A stretch of DNA of 5,987 nucleotides, taken from JAWLCG01 sp041687295. Its GTDB lineage: Bacteria; Planctomycetota; Phycisphaerae; SM23-33; FEN-1343. Below, one piece after another: positions 1 to 5,680 of this stretch. Below the pieces are notes generated by a model. The model saw only the letters and a program-made list of their open reading frames with translations, searched no databases and was not told the origin of the DNA. Positions within the stretch are counted from its first letter, which is position 1. Each line of letters opens with the position of its first letter. The stretch is taken from contig JAWLCG010000321.1 in NCBI GenBank assembly GCA_041687295.1, positions 1-5,987 on the forward strand, given 5' to 3'. The translations under genes and the position numbers were made by a program.

Positions 1-21
1 CTCTATGTATAAGCTTTGCTA

Positions 22-73
22 TTCCGGGGGCTTACGCCCCCGGCTAAAAACTGGCGCCCCTTCGGGGCTCCGA
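22..73 (+). repeat. Double-hairpin palindromic element (family A, copy 1)
   Basis: This 52-nt element contains two hairpins. The first has arms 24-31 and 36-43 (ccgggggc / gcccccgg, perfect) around a 4-nt loop. The second has arms 53-60 and 64-71 (8 bp with one mismatch) around ttc. They are joined by ctaaaaact. A copy in the opposite orientation lies at 5914-5965 and matches at 50 of 52 positions. Read on the minus strand, the second hairpin is followed by a run of five T, so it could act as a terminator for leftward transcription. It looks like a REP-type intergenic repeat; mobility and function are unknown. Confidence 0.8.
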
Positions 74-74
74 A

Positions 75-87
75 CCGGCCGGGCCGG
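75..87. repeat. Short GC palindrome
   Basis: ccggcc and ggccgg flank a single central g, giving a perfect 6-bp dyad directly next to the family A element. It may be part of a longer degenerate repeat (aaccgg at 73-78 is matched by ccggtt at 103-108). No function can be assigned. Confidence 0.35.
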
Positions 88-107
88 GCTCGGTCGGCTG
101 CACCGGT

Positions 108-135
108 TTGCCGTGGCCCTGAATTATCGGATAGG
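108..135 (+). promoter_or_regulatory. Possible weak promoter upstream of the lipoprotein-rdgB operon
   Basis: The only AT-richer stretch of the upstream gap (about 120-146) carries ttgccg at 108-113 and gatagg at 130-135, 16 nt apart. Each hexamer matches the sigma-70 consensus at only about three positions. The argument is mainly local base composition plus the position upstream of the first operon. The stretch is enclosed by an inverted repeat (109-117 and 151-159). Confidence 0.2.
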
Positions 136-159
136 CTCACAAACACCGTAGCCACGGCA
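109..159. repeat. 9-bp inverted repeat enclosing an AT-rich spacer
   Basis: tgccgtggc at 109-117 is the exact reverse complement of gccacggca at 151-159, separated by 33 nt. The right arm belongs to repeat family C (ccgtagccacggcacc). The enclosed spacer includes the only plausible -10-like sequence of this gap. Confidence 0.5.
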
Positions 160-163
160 CCCC
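142..163 (+). repeat. Family C repeat, copy 1
   Basis: This 22-nt sequence starts aacaccgtagccacgg and continues cacccc. It is repeated exactly at 227-248, and its 16-nt core ccgtagccacggcacc occurs again at 1759-1774. All copies have the same orientation and lie outside genes. Confidence 0.75.
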
Positions 164-165
164 GG

Positions 166-200
166 GCCGTAGGCCGGGTCGAGCGCCAGCGAGGCCCGGC
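166..200 (+). repeat. Family B palindromic repeat, copy 1
   Basis: This imperfect hairpin element begins gccgtaggccgggtcgag and ends gaggcccggc. The outer arms gccggg (173-178) and cccggc (195-200) are complementary, and tcg/cga pair further inside. The same element in the same orientation closes the tandem array at 3047-3134, differing by one base in the loop region. It lies between family C copies 1 and 2, so the gap is a mosaic of intergenic repeats. Confidence 0.75.
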
Positions 201-216
201 GACTTCGATGAAAAGA

Positions 217-248
217 CGTGGCTACGAACACCGTAGCCACGGCACCCC
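217..248 (+). repeat. Family C repeat copy 2 with a 10-bp hairpin
   Basis: cgtggctacg at 217-226 and cgtagccacg at 232-241 are perfect reverse complements around the 5-nt loop aacac. The right part (227-248) is an exact copy of 142-163. The hairpin ends 28 nt before the lipoprotein start codon, so it would lie in that gene's leader RNA if transcription starts further upstream. No T-run follows, so it is not a classical terminator. Confidence 0.7.
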
Positions 249-269
249 CGATAGCGAGGAGAGATCGTC

Positions 270-1124
270 ATGCAGTGGTACCGATGGGCGATGGGCCTGG
301 TCCTGCTGGCCGGCGTGGGCCTGGCGGGCTGTGGCGGCGAGGGCGGGGTCTCGACGGGGCCCGGCGGCGGGCTGTTCGCCCGCGGCCAGGACGCGCCGAG
401 CGGCGAGGGCGGCTTCACCGTGCTGCTGATGCACTTCAACGACCCGCTGATGCACGCCCAGATGGCCCGCGACTACAGGCGCCGCGTCGAGGAGGGCCTG
501 GGCTGGCGGGGCGTGTTCGTCGTGGTCGCCGACGACCACAGCGAGCTGTTCTGGGGACGCTTCCACTCGCCCGCGCAGGCGGCCCCCACCCTCCGCAAGG
601 CCAAGGCCCACCGCGCCGCCAATGGCCTGCCGGTGTTCGCCAAGGCGATGATCGTGCCGCTGCCGAGCCCGCCGGTGGGGCCGCCGGACTGGGCCCTGAA
701 GAACAACCCCGGCACCTACTCGCTGCTGGTGGCCCTGTACAAGAGCGACTGGACGGCCAAGCCCCCCTACCGCGACGCCGACCGCCAGAACGACGCCGTG
801 CTCCACTGCCAGCAGCTCCGCGAGCAGGGCCACGAGGCCTGGTACCACCACGGCGCCAGCGCCTCCAGCGTGACCATCGGCAGCTTCGGGCGCGACGCGG
901 TGCGCCTCGAGCTCAAGCCCGTCCCCCAGCCCAACCAGAACGAGCCCGTGTTCGCCGAGACTTCCACCATCGTCGACCCGCGCCTGGAGGCGCTGCAGCA
1001 GCAGTTCGACAAGCTCGCCGTCAACGGTCGCGAGTCGTTCATGGTCACCCGCGACGCCCAGGGCCGGCAGGTCGAGCGGACGCCCGAGCGGACCTACGTC
1101 ATCCGCGTGGAGCAGGCCCGATGA
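270..1124 (+). CDS. Lipoprotein with two putative SPOR-like modules
   Basis: The 284-residue product is a predicted exported lipoprotein. It has a hydrophobic stretch at about residues 7-19 and the lipobox L18-A19-G20-C21, followed by a Gly-rich linker to about residue 48. Two modules follow, at about 49-133 and 150-213. Each shows a beta strand, a helix rich in Arg/Gln, then an aromatic strand ending in a Gly-Arg-Phe or Gly-Ser-Phe motif (WGRFHS; TIGSFG). That pattern resembles SPOR domains, which bind peptidoglycan stripped of stem peptides; the assignment rests on eye alignment and is inference. The C-terminal tail (about 214-284) is unrecognised. The ATG at 270 is supported by gaggaga at 256-262. 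The stop overlaps the rdgB start by 4 nt, indicating translational coupling. Residue +2 after the lipid Cys is Gly, not Asp, so by the proteobacterial rule it would go to the outer membrane. Confidence 0.85.
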   Translation: MQWYRWAMGLVLLAGVGLAGCGGEGGVSTGPGGGLFARGQDAPSGEGGFTVLLMHFNDPLMHAQMARDYRRRVEEGLGWRGVFVVVADDHSELFWGRFHSPAQAAPTLRKAKAHRAANGLPVFAKAMIVPLPSPPVGPPDWALKNNPGTYSLLVALYKSDWTAKPPYRDADRQNDAVLHCQQLREQGHEAWYHHGASASSVTIGSFGRDAVRLELKPVPQPNQNEPVFAETSTIVDPRLEALQQQFDKLAVNGRESFMVTRDAQGRQVERTPERTYVIRVEQAR

Positions 1125-1750
1125 GCCGCCGCACGATCGTGCTGGCCACGGGCAACCCGGGCAAGCTCCGCGAGATCCGGGCCGTGCTCGAACCGCTCGG
1201 CGTCGACGTGCGAGGCCTGAAGGACCTGCCCGCCGCGCCCCCCGAGCCGGAGGAGACGGCCGAGACCTTCGCCGGAAACGCCCGCGACAAGGCCCTCTAC
1301 TACGCCCGCGCCACCGGCCAGTGGTGCCTGGCCGACGACAGCGGCCTGGTCGTCGACGCCCTGGACGGCGCCCCCGGCGTCCGCAGCGCCCGCTACGCCG
1401 CCGACCAGTGCCCGCCCGAGGCCCCCCGCGAAAGAATCGACGCCGCCAACAACCGCAAGCTGCTGGCCGAGTTGGCCGACGTGCCCGACGACCGCCGCAC
1501 CGCGCGGTTCGTCTGCTGCCTGGCCCTGGCCGACGCCGAGCGCGTGCTGCTGGAGACGACGGGCGCCATGGAGGGCCGAATCATCCACCAGCCGCGGGGC
1601 GAGGGCGGCTTCGGCTACGACCCGCTGTTCGAGCTGCCCGAAGTGGGCCTGACCACCGCCAAACTCTCCGCCGAGAATAAACACGCCCGCAGCCATCGCG
1701 GCCAGGCCACCCGCGCCTTCGCCGCCCAACTGCCCGCCCTGCTGGCGTAG
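1121..1750 (+). CDS. rdgB: XTP/dITP (non-canonical purine NTP) pyrophosphatase, RdgB/HAM1 family
   Basis: The 209-residue cytoplasmic enzyme of the Ham1/RdgB family hydrolyses XTP, ITP and dITP to the monophosphate and pyrophosphate, keeping deaminated purines out of nucleic acids. Visible family motifs in order are: T10-G-N-P-G-K15 followed by LREI (substrate loop); A71-D-D-S-G-L76, where D73 matches the catalytic Asp of the family; G160-E-G-G-F-G-Y-D-P168; and S183-A-E-N-K-H followed by S191-H-R193 near the C-terminus. It is full length (the E. coli protein has 197 residues). The same frame is open upstream to 218, but that stretch is the shadow of the lipoprotein gene. The ATG at 1121 begins the conserved N-terminus and has GGAG at 1109-1112. 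The ATGA overlap with the preceding stop makes it the second gene of a two-gene operon. Confidence 0.96.
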   Translation: MSRRTIVLATGNPGKLREIRAVLEPLGVDVRGLKDLPAAPPEPEETAETFAGNARDKALYYARATGQWCLADDSGLVVDALDGAPGVRSARYAADQCPPEAPRERIDAANNRKLLAELADVPDDRRTARFVCCLALADAERVLLETTGAMEGRIIHQPRGEGGFGYDPLFELPEVGLTTAKLSAENKHARSHRGQATRAFAAQLPALLA

Positions 1751-1758
1751 GGATAAGC

Positions 1759-1774
1759 CCGTAGCCACGGCACC
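1759..1774 (+). repeat. Family C repeat core, copy 3
   Basis: The 16-nt core ccgtagccacggcacc is identical to the copies at 147-162 and 232-247. It lies 8 nt after the rdgB stop. Unlike the other two copies it has no complementary arm nearby, so it is probably a solitary fragment. Confidence 0.65.
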
Positions 1775-1785
1775 GCAAACAGGCG

Positions 1786-1814
1786 TTGCATTCCGGGGGT
1801 ACAGAACCTACTCT
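1786..1814 (+). promoter_or_regulatory. Possible promoter of the NDK-like gene
   Basis: ttgcat at 1786-1791 and tactct at 1809-1814 are separated by 17 nt. Each hexamer matches sigma-70 consensus at only three positions, but these include TTG of the -35 and the first, second and last bases of the -10. A start near 1821 would leave a leader of about 39 nt before the GTG at 1860 and almost none before the alternative ATG at 1827. Confidence 0.3.
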
Positions 1815-1859
1815 GTGGGGCTTGCGATGACACGACCGGACCTTGTTGGAGACACAGAC

Positions 1860-3050
1860 GTGGCAGAAGAACTGGCCTATGCCCTGATCACCCCCTACAG
1901 CCTGTTCAAGAGCCGCACGGGCGGCATCATTGGTCGGCTGCTGGCGCATGCGAACCTCGAGCTGCTCTCGGTGCGCATGTTCATCTTCTCGGACGAGTTC
2001 ATCGACCGCTACATCGATCTGGCCACCCCGGCCGACATGGACGAGCCCCTCGTGGCGGCGTGGCGCGACTACCTCGACCGCAACCTGCGGGTGAGCAATT
2101 CGTGGCACTACGCGCCGCGGTGCATGGTGCTGCTGTTCCGCGGGCCCAACGCCGTGCGCCACCTCAAGGAGGAGGTCATCGGCTCGTTCACCGAGCAGCC
2201 CAAGGGCGACACGATCCGCGGCACCTTCGGCGACTTCATCCGCGACGAGGGCGGCAAGATCCGCTACTTCGAGCCGGCCGTCATCACCGGGCCCACGGCC
2301 GAGCTGTCGCGCGAGCACCTCGAGCTGCTCGCCGAGTTCAGCGGCCGAGACGGCGGCATCCTCGTCAACCGCATCCAGTACGACAATCCCGTCAACGTCC
2401 AGACCTCCCTGGTGATGCTCAAGCCCGACAACTTCGAGCGCCGCAGCCGGCGCCCGGGCAACATCATCGACGTCTTCAGCCGAACGGGCCTCAAGATCGT
2501 CGGCGCCCGCCTGTTCAACATGACCGTGGCCATGGGCGAGGAGTTCTACGGGCCCCTCAAGGACATCTTCGTCAAGAAGCTCAAGGGCAACGTCGCCCAG
2601 GAAGTCTACGCCAGGCTGCACAACGCCTTCGTCTTCCCCTTCACGATGCACGACGCTGAGGTCATGAGCGACCTGCTGGCCGAGCGGAACGCCACCGCCG
2701 AGTTCAACCGCATCGTCGAGTACATGACCGGCGTAAACCCCGAAGAAGTCGTCGACGAGCAGCAGAAGCGCACCGCCAGCCGAACCCAGTGCCTCGCCCT
2801 GCTCTACGAGGGCCCCGATGCCGTCGAGAAGATCCGCCGCGTGCTCGGCAGCACCGACCCGACCAAGGCCGAGCCGGGCACCGTCCGCAGCGACTTCGGC
2901 CGCGACCTCATGCGCAACGGCGCCCACGCCAGCGACTCGCCCCAGAACGCCCTCCGCGAGCGCGGCATCGTCGGCCTGCTCGAGGGCGAGCCCACCGCGT
3001 CGGAGTTCGCCGCGATCATCCGCCGACACTTCGACGAGCCCGCCCAGTAG
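1860..3050 (+). CDS. Tandem nucleoside-diphosphate-kinase-like protein with a degenerate N-terminal domain
   Basis: The 396-residue protein contains two NDK-like halves. The C-terminal half (about 183-375) has VMLKPD with K188, then R326, T332, R343 (in TVRSDF), N353 and H356 (in HASDSP). Spacing from R326 to H356 exactly matches R88-T94-R105-N115-H118 of human NDK, so phosphotransfer between nucleoside di- and triphosphates is plausible. About 62 extra residues sit between the KPD lysine and this block. The N-terminal half (about 3-175) keeps the fold signature (SRTGGIIGRLL; LLFRGPNAV; DTIRGTFGDF), but T11 replaces the lysine and no catalytic His segment exists. Start choice: GTG 1860 has GGAGA at 1848-1852, and codons between ATG 1827 and 1860 (ACA, CGA, CTT, GTT, GGA) are unlike the gene body; 1827 and GTG 1815 remain possible. 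The stop lies inside the 19-bp repeat array. Confidence 0.88.
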   Translation: MAEELAYALITPYSLFKSRTGGIIGRLLAHANLELLSVRMFIFSDEFIDRYIDLATPADMDEPLVAAWRDYLDRNLRVSNSWHYAPRCMVLLFRGPNAVRHLKEEVIGSFTEQPKGDTIRGTFGDFIRDEGGKIRYFEPAVITGPTAELSREHLELLAEFSGRDGGILVNRIQYDNPVNVQTSLVMLKPDNFERRSRRPGNIIDVFSRTGLKIVGARLFNMTVAMGEEFYGPLKDIFVKKLKGNVAQEVYARLHNAFVFPFTMHDAEVMSDLLAERNATAEFNRIVEYMTGVNPEEVVDEQQKRTASRTQCLALLYEGPDAVEKIRRVLGSTDPTKAEPGTVRSDFGRDLMRNGAHASDSPQNALRERGIVGLLEGEPTASEFAAIIRRHFDEPAQ

Positions 3051-3134
3051 GCCGGGTCGAGCGCCGTAGGCCGGGTCGAGCGCCGTAGGCCGGGTCGAGC
3101 GCCGTAGGCCGGGTCGAGCGCAGCGAGGCCCGGC
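3047..3134 (+). repeat. Four-unit 19-bp tandem repeat ending in family B element
   Basis: Units gtaggccgggtcgagcgcc lie at 3047-3065, 3066-3084 and 3085-3103. A fourth at 3104-3121 lacks the last c and runs into agcgaggcccggc, completing a family B hairpin (arms 3108-3113 and 3129-3134). The array is thus the left half of family B repeated three extra times. The TAG stop of the NDK-like gene (3048-3050) is inside the first unit. There are no spacers between units, so this is not CRISPR. Confidence 0.9.
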
Positions 3135-3156
3135 AGCGAAGACGCAACTGGTGACA

Positions 3157-3162
3157 TATACT
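3157..3162 (+). promoter_or_regulatory. Candidate -10 box for the MBL hydrolase gene
   Basis: tatact matches the sigma-70 -10 consensus at five of six positions and lies in the only AT-rich patch of the gap (gtgacatatact). No convincing -35 hexamer is found 16-18 nt upstream, where family B repeat and the following bases lie. The predicted start, about 7 nt downstream, would coincide with the base of the hairpin at 3167-3202. Confidence 0.4.
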
Positions 3163-3166
3163 GACC

Positions 3167-3202
3167 GGCGCCTCGGCCATGCATGCCCGCGGCCGAGGCG
3201 CC
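3167..3202 (+). promoter_or_regulatory. Perfect 12-bp hairpin in the leader of the MBL hydrolase gene
   Basis: ggcgcctcggcc at 3167-3178 and ggccgaggcgcc at 3191-3202 are exact reverse complements around the 12-nt loop atgcatgcccgc. It sits just after a -10-like box and 28 nt before the ATG at 3231. No T-run follows, so it is unlikely to be a terminator. It could be a 5'-end stabilising or translation-control structure, or another intergenic repeat. Confidence 0.6.
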
Positions 3203-3230
3203 TCGCCCTCCACGCCCAACCGAGACCGAC

Positions 3231-3878
3231 ATGACCGACCCGCTGCTGCAGATCGAGATGATCCCGGCCGGCCCGCTGCTGACCAACAGCTACATCGTCC
3301 GCCCGCGCGGCGAGGCCGTCTGCTGGGTCGTCGACCCGGGCCTGGAAGGCGAGGAACTGCTCGGCCGAATCGCCGATGCGCACCTCGACGTCGTCCGCAT
3401 CGTGATCACCCACGGCCACGGCGACCACATCGCCGGCATCGAGGGCGTCAAGCGGGCCTTCCCGTCGGCGACGATCACCGCGCCGGCCGGCGACGCGGCC
3501 ATGCACGAGGACCCGTGGCGCAACATGTCGGCCGCCTTCGGCCTGCCGCTGCGGGCGCCGGCCGCCGAGCAGCTCGTCGAGCACGGCGACGCGCTGATGC
3601 TGGGCACGACGCAGTGGCGGGTGCTCAACACCGCCGGCCATACGCCCGGCAGCGTGAGCTACTACTGCCCCGCCGGCGGGGTCGTCTTCACCGGCGACGC
3701 CCTGTTCGCCGGCAGCGTGGGCCGGTGCGACATCCCCGGCGCCGACTACGCCACGCTGCTGCGCAACATCCGCGAGCAGCTGATGAGCCTGCCCGGCGAC
3801 ACCCGCGTCCTCAGCGGCCACGGGCCCGAGACCACCATCGCCCAGGAGGAGGCGACCAACCCCTTCCTGAGCGAGTAG
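3231..3878 (+). CDS. Metallo-beta-lactamase fold hydrolase, single-domain glyoxalase II type
   Basis: The 215-residue soluble protein has the complete binuclear metal set of the glyoxalase-II branch: H61-G-H63-G-D65-H66, H137 (GHTPGS), D156 (TGDALF) and H197 (SGHGPET). The N-terminus (TNSYIV, VVDPG) and the C-terminal NPFL motif are also typical. Length equals that of E. coli YcbL/GloC, a one-domain hydrolase active on S-lactoylglutathione. The natural substrate here, probably a thioester, cannot be told from sequence. The ATG at 3231 gives the family N-terminus; the in-frame ATG at 3183 would add 16 Pro/Arg-rich residues, starts in the hairpin loop and uses CCT/CCA codons rare elsewhere in the gene. 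No clear Shine-Dalgarno sequence precedes 3231. It is likely transcribed alone, from the -10-like box at 3157. Confidence 0.92.
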   Translation: MTDPLLQIEMIPAGPLLTNSYIVRPRGEAVCWVVDPGLEGEELLGRIADAHLDVVRIVITHGHGDHIAGIEGVKRAFPSATITAPAGDAAMHEDPWRNMSAAFGLPLRAPAAEQLVEHGDALMLGTTQWRVLNTAGHTPGSVSYYCPAGGVVFTGDALFAGSVGRCDIPGADYATLLRNIREQLMSLPGDTRVLSGHGPETTIAQEEATNPFLSE

Positions 3879-3904
3879 CCCCGCCCCGCCGGGCCATTCG
3901 CCGC

Positions 3905-3934
3905 TTGACCTGTGCCCAGGATCTGGTGTATCCT
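3905..3934 (+). promoter_or_regulatory. Sigma-70-type promoter of the histidine kinase gene
   Basis: TTGACC at 3905-3910 and TATCCT at 3929-3934 are separated by 18 nt, matching consensus at five and four of six positions. This is the best promoter match in the window. It begins 27 nt after the MBL gene stop, so the kinase is probably transcribed independently. Transcription from about 3941 gives a leader of about 110 nt before the GTG at 4052; I saw no riboswitch or strong hairpin in it. Confidence 0.6.
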
Positions 3935-4051
3935 GCGGGCATCACCGCAGTGTTTCGTAGTGCCGCCCCTGGCCTGGTATCCGGTCCAGCACCATTTCCG
4001 GTATCGACACCGTCGGGCGGGGCGTACGGGCTTGCGGGCACGGAGAGTGCC

Positions 4052-5680
4052 GTGGCTGCCATTCATGTAATCCAGGGCCCCGACAAGGGCCGATCCTACG
4101 AGATGATGCCCGAGGACAACCTCATCGGACGTCAGGGCGAGAGCGTCCAGCTGACCGATCGGACCGTCTCGCGCCACCACGCCCGCCTGCTGCCCCACCA
4201 GGGCCAGTGGACGATCGAGGACCTCGGCTCGGCCAACGGCACGTTCGTCAACGGCGTCCGCATCCGCCGGCCTCGCAAGCTCCAGCAGGGCGACCAGATC
4301 CGCGTCGGCTCGACGCTGCTGGTCTTCGGCGGCCCGGGCCACCAGCCCGTGCCCGCCGGCGGCGTGGACATCGACGAGGACGGCCGACTGGTCGACGCGG
4401 CCATCATGGCCACCGTCCCGTCCAACGAGGATTCGGTCATCCTGCCGACCCCCGAGGCCGGCGCCCAGGCCATCGGCAACCTTCGCATCCTCTACTCCCT
4501 CACCGGCACCATCAGCACCATCTTCGACGTCAACCTGCTGCTCAACCGCGTGCTCGACGAGGTCTTCGAGGTCATGCAGGCCGACCGCGGCTACATCCTC
4601 ATGCTCGACGAGGACGAGCAGATGCTCCCCAGGGCCGTCCGCTACCGCGAGGACGACGGCCAGAAACGCCTGCCCATCAGCCGAACCATCGTCACCCACG
4701 TGCTCAACAACCAGGTCGGCGTGCTGTGCTCCAACGCCATGAGCGACAAACGCTTCGCCAAGGGCAAGAGCGTCCACGCCTTCGGCATCCGCTCGGCCCT
4801 GTGCGTGCCCATCATGGGCCGAGACCGAATCCTCGGCGTGCTGCACCTCGACTCGAGCGTCTCCAACCACACCTACTCGACCGAGCAGCTCCGCCTGCTG
4901 ACCGCCATCGGCTACCAGACGGGCATGGCCGTCGAGAACGTCAAACTCTACGAGGCCGCCCTCAAGACCGAACGCCTCGCCGCCATCGGCGAGACCGTCG
5001 CCAGCCTCAGCCACCATATCAAGAACATCCTGCAGGCCCTGCTGGCCGGCACGGACGTGGTGGCGATGGCCCTGGAGCGCGACCAGGTCGGCAAGGCCAA
5101 GGACGCCTGGCCCATCGTCACGCGGAACCTCGACCGCATCAACGCGCTGATCCTGAACATGCTCGCCTACTCCAAGCAGCGCCAGCCCCTGCTGCAGACC
5201 GTCAACATCAACGACCTGCTCGAGGAGAGCGTCTCGCTCATCAGCCCCCAGGCCGATGAAAAGGGTGTCGCCGTCCTGACCGACCTCGGGTCCATCCCCC
5301 CTATCCCCGCCGACCCCGACGGGCTCCACCAGGCCATGCTCAACCTCCTGAGCAACGCCCTGGACGCCGTCGCCGCCCGCAGCGGCGTCATCACCGTCGG
5401 CTCGGCCTACAACTCGCTCGACCGCATCGTCCGCATCACCGTCACCGACAACGGACCCGGCATCGACCCCGAGGCCCAGGAGCACCTCTTCGAGCCCTTC
5501 TTCTCCACCAAGGGCCAACGCGGCACCGGCCTGGGCCTGGCCGTCACCCGCAAGGTCGTCCGCGAGCACGGCGGAGAGATCCTCGTCAAAACCGCCCCCC
5601 GCGAAGGCACCACCTTCACCATCACCCTCTCCAGCATCGCCGACAAGATGAAACCCGCCGGCGACACCTACGGCGCCTAG
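4052..5680 (+). CDS. Cytoplasmic FHA-GAF sensor histidine kinase
   Basis: The 542-residue kinase has no signal peptide or membrane segment. An N-terminal FHA domain (about 1-95) carries G26-R27, S40-R-H-H43 and D57-L-G-S-A-N-G-T-F-V-N-G68, the phosphothreonine-binding signature. A linker follows, then a GAF domain (about 145-303) that may sense a small ligand. The transmitter has an H-box S-L-S-H321-H-I-K-N, N-box with N431 and N435, G1 D466-N-G-P-G470, F-box LFEPFFSTK and G2 G491-T-G-L-G-L, so the ATP-binding site looks intact. H321 aligns with the phospho-acceptor, but the acidic residue that normally follows is His. No response regulator lies in the window, so the partner is unknown. The GTG at 4052 has GGAG at 4042-4045 and directly precedes the FHA strand. 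The frame is open further upstream only as a shadow of the MBL gene. Confidence 0.93.
   Translation: MAAIHVIQGPDKGRSYEMMPEDNLIGRQGESVQLTDRTVSRHHARLLPHQGQWTIEDLGSANGTFVNGVRIRRPRKLQQGDQIRVGSTLLVFGGPGHQPVPAGGVDIDEDGRLVDAAIMATVPSNEDSVILPTPEAGAQAIGNLRILYSLTGTISTIFDVNLLLNRVLDEVFEVMQADRGYILMLDEDEQMLPRAVRYREDDGQKRLPISRTIVTHVLNNQVGVLCSNAMSDKRFAKGKSVHAFGIRSALCVPIMGRDRILGVLHLDSSVSNHTYSTEQLRLLTAIGYQTGMAVENVKLYEAALKTERLAAIGETVASLSHHIKNILQALLAGTDVVAMALERDQVGKAKDAWPIVTRNLDRINALILNMLAYSKQRQPLLQTVNINDLLEESVSLISPQADEKGVAVLTDLGSIPPIPADPDGLHQAMLNLLSNALDAVAARSGVITVGSAYNSLDRIVRITVTDNGPGIDPEAQEHLFEPFFSTKGQRGTGLGLAVTRKVVREHGGEILVKTAPREGTTFTITLSSIADKMKPAGDTYGA

Noticed and set aside
22..50. Intrinsic terminator on the + strand
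   Set aside because: On the + strand the hairpin is followed by A residues, not T. A T-run appears only on the minus strand, where no gene is known to end.
1..269. tRNA or small protein gene in the first gap
   Set aside because: No cloverleaf or credible start and ribosome site was found; the open frames there run through the repeats.
218..1120. N-terminal extension of rdgB through the lipoprotein region
   Set aside because: The extension is Arg/Pro/Ala-rich shadow sequence of the lipoprotein gene. The conserved RdgB N-terminus starts at 1121 with a ribosome site.
3047..3134. CRISPR-like array
   Set aside because: The 19-bp units are directly adjacent with no spacers, and the unit is half of a dispersed palindrome.
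3166..3203. Hairpin 3167-3202 as terminator of the NDK-like gene
   Set aside because: No T-run follows the stem, and it lies downstream of a -10-like box close to the next gene.
1581..3821. Very long open frame on the minus strand (746 codons)
   Set aside because: It is antisense to rdgB, the NDK-like gene and the MBL gene. Its translation is rich in Ala/Asp/Gly/Val with no recognisable domain, as expected from the complement of GC-biased codons.
3179..4051. N-terminal extension of the kinase through the MBL gene
   Set aside because: Shadow frame rich in Arg and Pro. It crosses the promoter at 3905-3934, and the FHA domain starts directly at GTG 4052.
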